DNA from: a bacterium
GTDB taxonomy: Bacteria; JACRDZ01; JAQUKH01
Reading direction: 5' to 3'
DNA: 17,011 nt
NCBI GenBank assembly: GCA_028719205.1
Contig: JAQUKH010000043.1
Span: 1-17,011 of the forward strand
Positions 8,231-14,209 of the stretch are shown in pieces. The position numbers and the translations under genes were made by a program. Numbering within the stretch: position 1 is the stretch's first letter; every line of letters begins with the position of its first letter. Below the pieces are notes generated by a model, which was given only the letters and a program-made list of their open reading frames with translations, had not been told where the DNA came from and did not search any database.

Positions 8231-9064
8231 TCAAAACGGCAGTTGTCTCTTTTTTCTTTTCCCAAATACTCCAATGCCGGCCAGTACGGATCCGAGGAGA
8301 AGTATTGTACAGGGCTCGGGTACAGCATGCGCGATTGCACTACCGCTACCCGGCAAAGTAAGGCCCGGTGTTACATTATCTGTAGGTATCCACGGTAGAA
8401 GCAGGTCATAAGTCACCCAATCAGCATCAAACCTATCACGCCGTGTCGGGCTATCAACATCCCCGAAATCAAAAGGAATTGTCGTCAGTCCGGGCCCAGA
8501 CTGATAACCCGGATTTATTACATATTCAACATGGCCGGAACTCGTTGGAAAACCAGTCCATGTGCCAAGGTCAGTCAGGTAAACCCTCTCTACATCGTTT
8601 GTTGTGGTCACAGAGCCTGAAAATCCGGTCGTTACCTTACCCCAAACACCTTTCGGAATACCCGGAGTAAAATATCCCTGTACGCGAAGATAATCTCCCG
8701 CAGACCCTGACGGTGGATTGTTGGTATCACAGGTCATCGTGAAGTCAGTAAGTTCAACCCCGAATCCTCCGGAAGATGTTCCAGGCACATAAATAGCGGT
8801 ACCCTGATAATGCCGCCATCCAACGACGTCACTCATGACCCAATGGTCAAACGTCAGTATCCCGTCAGCCGGGTTTAAATCATTGCTGTCCTGATCGTTT
8901 ATAAAGAAACTTTCAGTTGTAAAATCGACAGTCAAATTAGAGGCAAATACAGAATTCCCCAAAGTTCCTGCCAAGGCAAGAACTGATATGAAAAGTAATG
9001 ACATGAAGCTATGCTGAAATGGACTAATTGTTATTGAATGACGCAGGCCGGAAAATGTTTTCAT
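8231..9064 (-). CDS. PEP-CTERM exported protein of unknown function
   Basis: This 277-aa protein has a signal peptide (about 18-41, MSLLFISVLALAGTLGNSVFA) and a C-terminal PEP-CTERM sorting tag: VPEP near residue 248, a hydrophobic stretch (CTILLLGSVLAGIGVFG) and a terminal basic patch GKRKKRQ. Such proteins are handled by an EpsH/XrtA-type exosortase and usually belong to exopolysaccharide/biofilm-producing bacteria with an outer membrane. The exosortase is not in this window. The mature region is polar, Gly/Ser/Thr-rich and beta-like, with no family I recognise. The start is set by a strong ribosome binding site at 9071-9079. Cys replaces the common Ala after PEP. Confidence 0.9.
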   Translation of the reverse strand: MKTFSGLRHSITISPFQHSFMSLLFISVLALAGTLGNSVFASNLTVDFTTESFFINDQDSNDLNPADGILTFDHWVMSDVVGWRHYQGTAIYVPGTSSGGFGVELTDFTMTCDTNNPPSGSAGDYLRVQGYFTPGIPKGVWGKVTTGFSGSVTTTNDVERVYLTDLGTWTGFPTSSGHVEYVINPGYQSGPGLTTIPFDFGDVDSPTRRDRFDADWVTYDLLLPWIPTDNVTPGLTLPGSGSAIAHAVPEPCTILLLGSVLAGIGVFGKRKKRQLPF

Positions 9065-9070
9065 GATTCA

Positions 9071-9143
9071 CTCTCCTTTTATATATAACTTTTTATCCAT
9101 TTTACTCACACTATTTCTTACGAACAGGTTAGGACAAATTATA
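9071..9143 (-). promoter_or_regulatory. Leader of the PEP-CTERM gene: ribosome binding site and candidate -10 box
   Basis: On the minus strand, AAAGGAGAG (9079-9071) lies 6 nt before the ATG, a near-ideal Shine-Dalgarno sequence. Further upstream a TATAAT occurs at 9143-9138. An 18-bp spacer separates it from TGGAAT, a poor -35. The rest of 9080-9263 is AT-rich and noncoding as far as I can see. Confidence 0.45.
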
Positions 9144-9263
9144 TAAAAAAGCAATGGCATAATTCCACTTTTTTCTGACTTTTTCCCACAATGGTTTGTT
9201 TATTTTTAGTGTTTTTTTGACACAGGAAAGCGATCCGATACATGTTTTGGTTAGATCAAATTT

Positions 9264-9494
9264 TTAATACTTTAATGACTTTCCCATAGAAATTATGATA
9301 ACCCCCAATCTCTGTTCAGTTTCTACTCTTCGATGAGCTTCAGCGGCTTGCCCTAACGGATAAATTTTGTCAACGATTGATTTTATTTTTCCCTCTTCAA
9401 TCATTTTCTTGAGTGCAAGTAGTCCTTCCTCCTTTTCCCCGGCAAAAACAAAAATCGCTGTCTTACCGGTAAATTTAGACGTCAGAACAGACCT
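9264..9494 (-). pseudogene. 3' remnant of a zinc-type alcohol dehydrogenase / quinone oxidoreductase
   Basis: On the minus strand an open frame with no start codon of its own reads RSVLTSKFTGKTAIFVFAG, then a segment ending KMIEEGKIKSIVDKIYPLGQ, then AAEAHRRVETEQRLGVIIIS and the stop at 9264. This is the C-terminal end of an MDR-type NADPH:quinone reductase or zinc alcohol dehydrogenase, where a phrase like 'IEAGKIKPVIDRxYPLEQxxEAHRYVE' is the family's standard ending. The first three-quarters of the gene are absent. Homology-like sequence runs right up to the truncated attC site at 9495, so the gene was cut at the edge of the cassette array. No product is expected. I recognise the family by pattern; the exact member is uncertain. 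Confidence 0.75.
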
Positions 9495-9539
9495 TAAGCC
9501 GCGCCGCTATGCGGCGGCGGCTTCATTGATTCGTTAAAA
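9495..9539 (-). other. Truncated attC site of the rsgA cassette (R' end missing)
   Basis: In gene orientation the site reads TTTTAAC (R'' core), a five-base spacer, then a stem AAGCCG/CGGCTT with an inner CGCCGC/GCGGCG and an ATA turn. This is closely similar in style to classical attC sites. After CGGCTTA the expected L' extension and GTTRRRY core do not follow; instead alcohol-dehydrogenase coding sequence starts. The only GTT nearby (GTTCTGA) fits the dehydrogenase frame better than an R' core. Confidence 0.75.
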
Positions 9540-9545
9540 CCTTAT

Positions 9546-10613
9546 TTACTCATTTTTTTTAATTTGTTTCATTGCTGATTTAATGAACTTGCCAAATTTA
9601 CGGTCCTTTTTACGTTTTTCAACATACGACATATTATTATATTCTGATTCCTTGATTAATTTCAAATAGCTTTGATACCTCTCTTCACTTAACTCTCCAT
9701 TTTTAACCGCTGATAAAAGAGCACAACCGGTTTCTTGAGTGTGAGTACAATCAGTGAAACGGCAATTTTCAACCAATACTTGAATTTCTGAAAAGCTTTC
9801 GTTTATACCTTTGTCGGCATTAATAGTTCCTAATTCTCTCATTCCTGGTGTGTCGATTATCATCGCACCATTTTTAAGGATAATTAATTGGCGACGTGCT
9901 GTTGTATGTCTTCCTTTGCTATCTTTATTACGAATGGTATTAGTTTTAAAAAGGTCCTGACCAATCAACTTATTTAAAAGAGTAGTTTTCCCAACTCCTG
10001 ATGATCCAAGCAAACAATAGGTTTTCCCTGGTTCCAATACCTGACGAACTTGATCCAATCCAAAATTAGTGTTATTGCTCATCGCTATTATTTTACAATT
10101 AATATTTGATCTTCTAACCTCAAAAATCATTTTATCTAATTTCTCAAGACTGACAAGATCAGCTTTAGTTAAAAGAAATATCGGTTCGATATTGCCTTCA
10201 TTTACCATTACAAGATACCGCTCAAGCCGGCGCAAATTGAAATTAGAATCACACGATTGAACAATGAATGCAAAATCAATGTTTGAGGCGATCATTTGAT
10301 AATCAATTTTTTTACCCGCTGATTTTCTTCGTAAAAATGATTTTCTTGGAAATATTTCTTGGATAATCGCAAAAGAATCCGAATCGTAATATTGCGCTAA
10401 AACCCAATCTCCTACGCATGGAAAATCTGTGTTTGATTCCACATGAAAAGTGAAGCGCCCTGAAAGCTCAGCGAAAACTTCATTTTTCCCATTTCTTATC
10501 AAATAGCTATCACGATCAACTGCGGTTATTCGAGCAATATTTAAACCCGGATATTGTAAGTCTATTTTTTGATCAAGAAACCATTTGTCAAATCCCAAAT
10601 CTTTTAATTCCAT
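9546..10613 (-). CDS. rsgA: Ribosome small-subunit-dependent GTPase A (RsgA/YjeQ type), carried in an integron cassette
   Basis: This 355-aa protein has the circularly permuted GTPase order of RsgA. An N-terminal OB-fold region (about 25-95) is followed by G4 TKAD (149-152), G1 GSSGVGKT (203-210), G3 DTPG (254-257) and a zinc-binding knuckle C284-x4-C289-x-H291-x5-C297 in CRFTDCTHTQETGC. RsgA binds the 30S subunit and helps its late maturation using GTP. All motifs are intact and length matches the family (about 300-350 aa), so it is probably functional. The basic tail (EKRKKDRKFGKFIKSAMKQIKK) is typical. The ATG lies 24 nt past the cassette cut point (G^TTAAAA at 10643) and has no Shine-Dalgarno sequence. 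It is the last cassette before the array boundary and may be a second copy beside a chromosomal rsgA (not testable here). Confidence 0.92.
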   Translation of the reverse strand: MELKDLGFDKWFLDQKIDLQYPGLNIARITAVDRDSYLIRNGKNEVFAELSGRFTFHVESNTDFPCVGDWVLAQYYDSDSFAIIQEIFPRKSFLRRKSAGKKIDYQMIASNIDFAFIVQSCDSNFNLRRLERYLVMVNEGNIEPIFLLTKADLVSLEKLDKMIFEVRRSNINCKIIAMSNNTNFGLDQVRQVLEPGKTYCLLGSSGVGKTTLLNKLIGQDLFKTNTIRNKDSKGRHTTARRQLIILKNGAMIIDTPGMRELGTINADKGINESFSEIQVLVENCRFTDCTHTQETGCALLSAVKNGELSEERYQSYLKLIKESEYNNMSYVEKRKKDRKFGKFIKSAMKQIKKNE

Positions 10614-10636
10614 GTATTTTATAAATATTATTTATA

Positions 10637-10696
10637 TTTTAACGTCAAAAATAAGCCGCGCCATTATGCGGCATCGGTTTCATTATTTTGTTAAAT
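10637..10696 (-). other. attC site between the rsgA cassette and the 329-aa HEAT-like cassette
   Basis: This is a complete 60-bp site. In gene orientation: ATTTAAC, spacer, ATGAAACCG, a GCCGCAT turn, GGCGCGGCTTATT, spacer, GTTAAAA. The left and right arms pair imperfectly with an unpaired G, as in canonical attC hairpins. The stop codon of the 329-aa gene lies inside the site. The site resembles the truncated one at 9495 rather than the CGGGC-type sites to the right. Confidence 0.88.
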
Positions 10697-11672
10697 TTTT
10701 ATTTGTTTTTTCTTCTAATACAATACCTTCTACTTTTTCACCCATTTTTTCTAATGCTTCTTTAGCTACTTTTCGAATATAATAATCTTTTGTTGTAATT
10801 TGTGTTTTATCAGTTGTACCTTCTAGAAAATGATTATCTTTTAATAGATCTTTAAGTCTTGGAATTAATTCGCGAATGTTTAATTGACCCGCAAATTTTA
10901 CACCTTTTCTTATATTACTTGCGTCTTCTGATTTAATTAATTCAAAGGTATATTCAATGCTTTTTTTATTTCCATAATCACGTAAAGATACCCATTTATC
11001 TTCTTTAAATACACTCTTAATTTGAACAATATTCATGATAGTTTGTTTTAAATCCTTATCTAAATTCGCCCAATTTTCATCTGTAGCTGTAGAATTTATT
11101 TTATTATTAATTTCATGTAACTTTTCATCCAATAAATCTCCGTTGGTAAGATTAATCATTAATATTTTTCCATAATCAAGTCTTATATACAAAACATCAT
11201 ATTCAGGATGGAAAAATGAAATTGAATCTCCATTCCACCAATAGCTGGATACAGATTGTTGAATATGCATATAATCATCGTCTAAACCGAGCGATTCTAA
11301 ATTATGTGCTTTGATTAAATTTCCTTTGTCTGGTGAGTATATTACTATAGGCAATTTACCAATATTAGACCACTCATTTAGTGTTATTACATATCCTGAA
11401 TCTGATATTAGTGCTCCAGCAGGGGCAGTATCATTAATTAAATTTCTAGACCATACTGTTTCACGTTTCCCATTAGTTGTTTTGTATAAAATTGCTTTAC
11501 ATTCACCATTATTTTTTAAATCTGTATTTGGTGTGATTTTTAAAATATATTTCCCTGCAGGTGAAGAAAACTCCTTTTCTTCTGGTTTACCCCACCAATC
11601 TGCCAATTTGATTTCTCCAATAAAGAATAAGGTAATAATTACTAAAAATATTTTTATTTTATTATTTTCCAT
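10683..11672 (-). CDS. Secreted protein with C-terminal HEAT-like repeats, cassette-encoded
   Basis: This 329-aa protein starts with an export signal or anchor (about 6-23, IKIFLVIITLFFIGEIKLA). It continues with a beta-rich region (FSSPAGKYILKITPN ... GALISDSGYVITLNEWSNIG ... VSSYWWNGDSISFFHPEYDVLYIRLDYGKILMINLTNGDLL). It ends with a HEAT-like helical part: GVKFAGQLNIRELIPRLKDLL and YIRKVAKEALEKMGEKVEGIVLEE. The 237-aa neighbour at 12666 has the same plan and matching C-terminal wording, so the two are diverged paralogs. Function unknown; an envelope-located protein-binding scaffold is a guess. The ATG directly follows the cassette cut point (GTTAAAAATG) with no ribosome binding site. The gene ends inside the attC at 10637-10696, a classic cassette feature. 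Confidence 0.82.
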   Translation of the reverse strand: MENNKIKIFLVIITLFFIGEIKLADWWGKPEEKEFSSPAGKYILKITPNTDLKNNGECKAILYKTTNGKRETVWSRNLINDTAPAGALISDSGYVITLNEWSNIGKLPIVIYSPDKGNLIKAHNLESLGLDDDYMHIQQSVSSYWWNGDSISFFHPEYDVLYIRLDYGKILMINLTNGDLLDEKLHEINNKINSTATDENWANLDKDLKQTIMNIVQIKSVFKEDKWVSLRDYGNKKSIEYTFELIKSEDASNIRKGVKFAGQLNIRELIPRLKDLLKDNHFLEGTTDKTQITTKDYYIRKVAKEALEKMGEKVEGIVLEEKTNKNLTK

Positions 11673-11720
11673 TTTTAACGCCGAAGCTCACTGGCGGGTT
11701 ACTGCCCGTCCAGTGCAGTG
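11673..11720 (-). other. Left part of an attC site split by an insertion sequence
   Basis: On the + strand, TTTTAAC is followed by a CACTGG / CCAGTG stem enclosing CGGGTTACTGCCCG, the same core as the site at 13829. The palindrome stops after CAGTGCAGTG, where insertion-sequence DNA begins. It is the R'/L' side, with most of the hairpin, of the attC belonging to the 237-aa HEAT-like cassette. Confidence 0.82.
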
Positions 11721-11727
11721 ATGGTAT

Positions 11728-11742
11728 GAAAACGTGCCTACT
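11728..11742 (+). repeat. Left subterminal inverted repeat of the IS1111-type element
   Basis: GAAAACGTGCCTACT matches the reverse complement of 12543-12557 (GGAAACGTATCTCCT) at 11 of 15 positions, and lies about 7 bp inside the attC/IS junction. Confidence 0.5.
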
Positions 11743-11797
11743 CTAGGTTATAATATTTCTGTCACAAAACAAAATAACCTTAAAAAAGGAGGCACGT

Positions 11798-12402
11798 ATG
11801 TATACTATCGGTTGTGATCAACACAAGAAATATTCGTATCTTGTATCAAAGGATTAGAAAGGCAATACTGTTGACTAGCTAAAATTATACCACTCAGGAA
11901 AGGAAAAGATAAGAGATTATTTTAAGTCGGTACCAAAAGATTCAGTTGTAGTTTTAGAGAGCTGTGGTTTTGATCACTGGCTGGGAGATATGGTTGAAGA
12001 AATAGGGTTGACAGTTAAATTGGCACATACCGCAAAAACAAAAGCAATAGCCGAAGAGAAAATAAAAACTGATAAGATAAGTGCAAACGTTTTGGCGGAT
12101 CTATTGAGAGCAAATATGCTGCCTGAGGCTTATCGCGCGCCTCGTGAAACAAGAGATGCCCGGGCAATGATGCGATACCGGCTAAGATTAATTTCAATAA
12201 GGACCAATTTGAAGAATAAAATTCATTCAACCATTGATTATATTTACGAACAGCTTTTGTGGAAGCCGCGCATACTGCTATGAAAAATGATTCGTATTTG
12301 AAAAATCATTTCGATAAAATATGTAATAAAAAAGGGTATGGAGTTGCGATAGTAGCGGTTGCACATAAGCTTGTAAAACTGGAATGCTCTATATTTAAAT
12401 GA
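11798..12402 (+). pseudogene. IS110-family transposase, broken by stops, an internal deletion and a frameshift
   Basis: A strong AAGGAGG (11786-11792) precedes the ATG. The frame reads MYTIGCDQHKKYSYLVSKD, then TAG at 11855 and TAG at 11876. It resumes with VVLESCGFDHWLGDMVEEIG and HTAKTKAIAEEKIKTDKISA, the RuvC-like DEDD domain of IS110 transposases. In the usual 'TDxxDA' block the second Asp is Ser (TDKISA), so a catalytic residue is also lost. Near 12255 the frame changes and the text jumps to the protein's C-terminal end (VEAAHTAMKNDSYLKNHFDK ... GYGVAIVAVAHKLVKLECSIFK), stop at 12400-12402. Most of the Transposase_20 region between them is deleted. No active transposase can be made. Confidence 0.88.
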
Positions 12403-12489
12403 ATTGTGAATAGTGCCGTTCTGTTGATAATAAAATCTTATCAACAGAACTTGGATAACTACTTCGTAGTTACCCACACTTTTCACAAT
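12403..12489 (+). ncRNA. Candidate structured RNA (bridge/seek-RNA-like relic) of the IS1111-type element
   Basis: It begins at the base after the transposase stop. ATTGTGAA (12403-12410) pairs with TTCACAAT (12482-12489), extended past one T-T mismatch by AGTG (12412-12415) with CACT (12477-12480). This outer stem encloses two hairpins: a perfect 13-bp stem at 12418-12430/12438-12450 with a 7-nt loop, and TAACTAC/GTAGTTA at 12456-12462/12466-12472, extendable by GG/CC around a bulged A. The result is a three-way junction. IS1111-group elements are known to encode their guide RNA downstream of the transposase. That this stretch is such an RNA is inference from position and fold. Confidence 0.5.
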
Positions 12490-12542
12490 ATGATTATTGA
12501 TATCACTTCCTGAAAGGGCGTATAGGTTATTTTTTGCTTGAC

Positions 12543-12557
12543 AGGAGATACGTTTCC
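12543..12557 (-). repeat. Right subterminal inverted repeat of the IS1111-type element
   Basis: This partners 11728-11742 in inverted orientation (11 of 15 positions). It lies 11 bp before the GTTAAAA core of the disrupted attC. Confidence 0.5.
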
Positions 12558-12564
12558 ATGGACG

Positions 12565-12575
12565 ACTGGTTAAAA
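12565..12575 (-). other. Right part (R'' core) of the attC site split by the insertion sequence
   Basis: ACTGGTTAAAA on the + strand supplies the GTTAAAA core (12569-12575) missing from the left half. Sequence to its right continues as the A/T-rich 3' part of the 237-aa cassette. Between here and 12665 a 31-codon open stretch on the minus strand (ISESEIRKEAEKMLKVLQNV ...) follows the gene's stop in another frame. It has no convincing start and may be an out-of-frame tail of a longer ancestor. Confidence 0.7.
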
Positions 12576-12665
12576 ATTATTTAGATTTAGTTGTTTTTAT
12601 TTCTTTCAATACATTCTGTAATACTTTTAACATTTTTTCGGCTTCTTTTCGTATTTCCGATTCGC

Positions 12666-13379
12666 TTATTTGTTATATTCTGTGTTAGGCCTATAGGTAG
12701 TATCTTCTTCCATTATAACGGCGTCCACTTTTTCCCCCATAGATTCCAAAGCCTGTTTAGCTGCCTGTCGAATGGTAAATATTATGAAAGCTTTATCGTT
12801 TTCAAGATGTACTCTAATGGAATTAGTATTACCTGAAAGTAACTTTTTTAAATCTGGAATTGTTTCTTTTAACTTTAATTGGCCACAAATTATTGCTCCT
12901 GCTTCTTTATCAGAAGGTTTTTGAGATTTTATCAACATTTGCGCAAGTTCAATTATTCTTTTTTCAATAAATAACTTCTCCGCTTCAGAAATCTCTTTAA
13001 GAATTTTACCGGTATAGAGATTAATTAATATTAAATTGCCATCTTTGAGTCTAATGATAACAATATTTTCATCTTTGTTAAAAAACATTATGGCGTTTTC
13101 GTACCAATAATTACCTCCATCAAGTACATAGGGTAAATTTTTAATATCTATTGATGGTAATTCTTCAAGTTTAAAAGAAAATAAATCGCTTTTATTTCTA
13201 TCTTTTATGATAATAGCTTTTTCTTTTTTTTCAACACATGTTTGTATCTCTACAGTAAATAAACTATTACTTGTAGTAATAGTTTCATTAGGAATAGGCC
13301 ATGATGCATAAATATACGAGGATAAAAATATTAACAATATAAAGATGTTTAGATAAAATATTATGAGTTGTTTTTTCAT
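12666..13379 (-). CDS. Secreted protein with C-terminal HEAT-like repeats, paralog of the 329-aa cassette protein
   Basis: This 237-aa protein has a signal peptide (about 1-26, LIIFYLNIFILLIFLSSYIYA, then SWPIP). A shortened beta-like region follows (GGNYWYENAIMFFNKDENIVIIRLKDGNLILINLYTGKILKEI), then a HEAT-like end: AGAIICGQLKLKETIPDLKKLLSGN and FTIRQAAKQALESMGEKVDAVIMEE. Each block lines up with the 329-aa protein at 10683 (for example ALEKMGEKV against ALESMGEKV), but this one lacks roughly 90 residues. Function unknown; envelope localisation likely. The ATG is 7 nt beyond the adjacent attC core, with no Shine-Dalgarno sequence. Its own attC, on the 3' side, is the one split by the IS1111-type element. 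Confidence 0.82.
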   Translation of the reverse strand: MKKQLIIFYLNIFILLIFLSSYIYASWPIPNETITTSNSLFTVEIQTCVEKKEKAIIIKDRNKSDLFSFKLEELPSIDIKNLPYVLDGGNYWYENAIMFFNKDENIVIIRLKDGNLILINLYTGKILKEISEAEKLFIEKRIIELAQMLIKSQKPSDKEAGAIICGQLKLKETIPDLKKLLSGNTNSIRVHLENDKAFIIFTIRQAAKQALESMGEKVDAVIMEEDTTYRPNTEYNK

Positions 13380-13386
13380 TATTTTG

Positions 13387-13469
13387 TTTTAACGTGGAAG
13401 CTCACCGGTTTTTAACAGACGGCATTTTTTTGCCGGCTGTTAAAAATCCGGTGCAGCACTTTGTTAAAA
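13387..13469 (-). other. Long attC site with a nested inner pair of core sequences
   Basis: This is an 83-bp palindrome. The outer cores are TTTTAAC (13387-13393) and GTTAAAA (13463-13469), with a CACCGG / CCGGTG stem. Inside that stem a second TTTTAAC (13410-13416) and GTTAAAA (13439-13445) enclose an ACGGCA / TGCCGG arm and a T-rich turn. The inner stem TTTTTAACAG / CTGTTAAAAA is a perfect 10-bp match. Confidence 0.85.
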
Positions 13470-13569
13470 GCTTTTATTTGCTTTTTTAATTCTGTAATTT
13501 TTATCTGTTAGTCTTCAAAATTCCGTCAAGCAATTTTAGAACCATTTGTAAGTAATCTTAAAATTACAA

Positions 13570-13827
13570 TTACCACCGAGCTACCCATGCGAGAAATGTA
13601 AAAACTAAAAAAATTATCCCCCATAAAAGTGACGCAATACTTGGAATAATCGCATCTTTTCCCTCGTAATATCCATTCTGAGAGGAAAAAAATGAGGGAC
13701 GCTGTCGTGGCCTAACAAAATAAATCTTTCGCCTTATAATTCCTTTAATTCCATTAAATAACATAATAAGCGCTATCAAAGAAGAACTTAGCATAAAAAT
13801 AATTTGGGATATTTTGTATAAGTTCAT
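13570..13827 (-). CDS. Small two-helix membrane protein, cassette-encoded, unknown function
   Basis: This 85-aa protein has two hydrophobic helices (about 8-28, IIFMLSSSLIALIMLFNGI, and about 63-83, IASLLWGIIFLVFTFLAWVA) joined by a basic loop (GIIRRKIYFVRPRQRP). I do not recognise a family. The ATG sits right at the cassette cut point (GTTAAAAAATG) with no ribosome binding site. Position between two attC sites and the correct orientation are the main support that it is real. The 100 bp between its stop and the attC at 13469 holds only a 14-codon ORF and scattered coding-like words in shifted frames, which I do not call. Confidence 0.65.
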   Translation of the reverse strand: MNLYKISQIIFMLSSSLIALIMLFNGIKGIIRRKIYFVRPRQRPSFFSSQNGYYEGKDAIIPSIASLLWGIIFLVFTFLAWVARW

Positions 13828-13828
13828 T

Positions 13829-13889
13829 TTTTAACGTCCGAAACTCAGAGGCGGGCTACTGCCCGTCCTCTGCAGTGCACTTGTTAAAA
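13829..13889 (-). other. attC site between the two-TM cassette and the higBA cassette
   Basis: This 61-bp site has TTTTAAC at the left, a CTCAGAGG / CCTCTG stem around CGGGCTACTGCCCG, then GCAGTGCACTT and GTTAAAA. Its core is nearly identical to the sites at 14561 and 11673, marking one array-specific attC family. Confidence 0.9.
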
Positions 13890-13923
13890 TCTTGATTATC
13901 CATAATTGAACGGCCAAATTTCA

Positions 13924-14196
13924 TTAAGCTGCTTTTTTTAGATGTTTCTCGGCCAAATATAAATCTCTGGTAATTTGCAAATTCATCCAAAATTCAGAGG
14001 ATGTATTCAATGCTCTACTTAATAAAATTGCGGTTTCTGCTGTCATGTCTCTTTTCCCATTTATTAAAGTATTTATCCTTTGAATAGGGACTCCCATTTT
14101 TTCTGAAAGTGCTGTCTGTTTTAATCCTAATGGTTTTAGAAATTCATGCAATAATACTTCTCCAGGATGTACTGGTATTCGATTTTTTGGAATCAT
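13924..14196 (-). CDS. higA: HigA-type antitoxin, XRE-family HTH (VapI/HigA)
   Basis: Starting from ATG 14196 this is a 90-aa protein: MIPKNRIPVHPGEVLLHEFL then KPLGLKQTALSEKMGVPIQRINTLINGKRDMTAETAILLSRALNTSSEFWMNLQ. This is the hallmark HigA/VapI sequence with a helix-turn-helix (about 24-45) that binds its own operator and neutralises HigB. An upstream in-frame ATG at 14226 would add ten residues and overlap the toxin. I prefer 14196 because GGGAG lies 8 nt before it, because 'RIPVHPGE' is the usual N-terminus, and because it leaves a normal 13-nt gap after higB. Toxin-first gene order is standard for higBA. Stabilisation of the array is the likely benefit. Confidence 0.93.
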   Translation of the reverse strand: MIPKNRIPVHPGEVLLHEFLKPLGLKQTALSEKMGVPIQRINTLINGKRDMTAETAILLSRALNTSSEFWMNLQITRDLYLAEKHLKKAA

Positions 14197-14209
14197 ATAT
14201 TCACTCCCT

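Larger units (their letters stand above)
11721..12564 (+). mobile_element. Decayed IS110-family (IS1111-type) element inserted in an attC site
   Basis: The two halves of one attC (11673-11720 and about 12565-12575) are separated by about 840 bp holding a broken IS110-family transposase on the + strand. Imperfect subterminal inverted repeats occur at 11728-11742 and 12543-12557 (11 of 15 positions match), each several bases inside the element, as described for the IS1111 subgroup. A branch of that subgroup is known to target attC sites. Exact ends are uncertain by a few bases. A TATAAT at 11749-11754 precedes the transposase. The complete element should be about 1.3-1.5 kb, so this copy has lost its middle. 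Confidence 0.78.

Noticed and set aside
9145-9175. Possible sigma54 promoter for the PEP-CTERM gene (TGG ... TTGCT on the minus strand)
   Set aside because: The spacing between the GG and GC elements is 12 bases instead of 10, and the -24 element is TGGAAT, not TGGCAC.
11311-11721. 136-codon ORF on the + strand across the HEAT-like gene
   Set aside because: It is antisense to a convincing gene whose signal peptide, repeats and cassette position all support the minus strand; no ribosome binding site or family match.
13470-13569. Possible small gene (MVLKLLDGILKTNR) on the minus strand
   Set aside because: It has only 14 codons, no ribosome binding site, and coding-like words continue only after a frame change; more likely decayed sequence.
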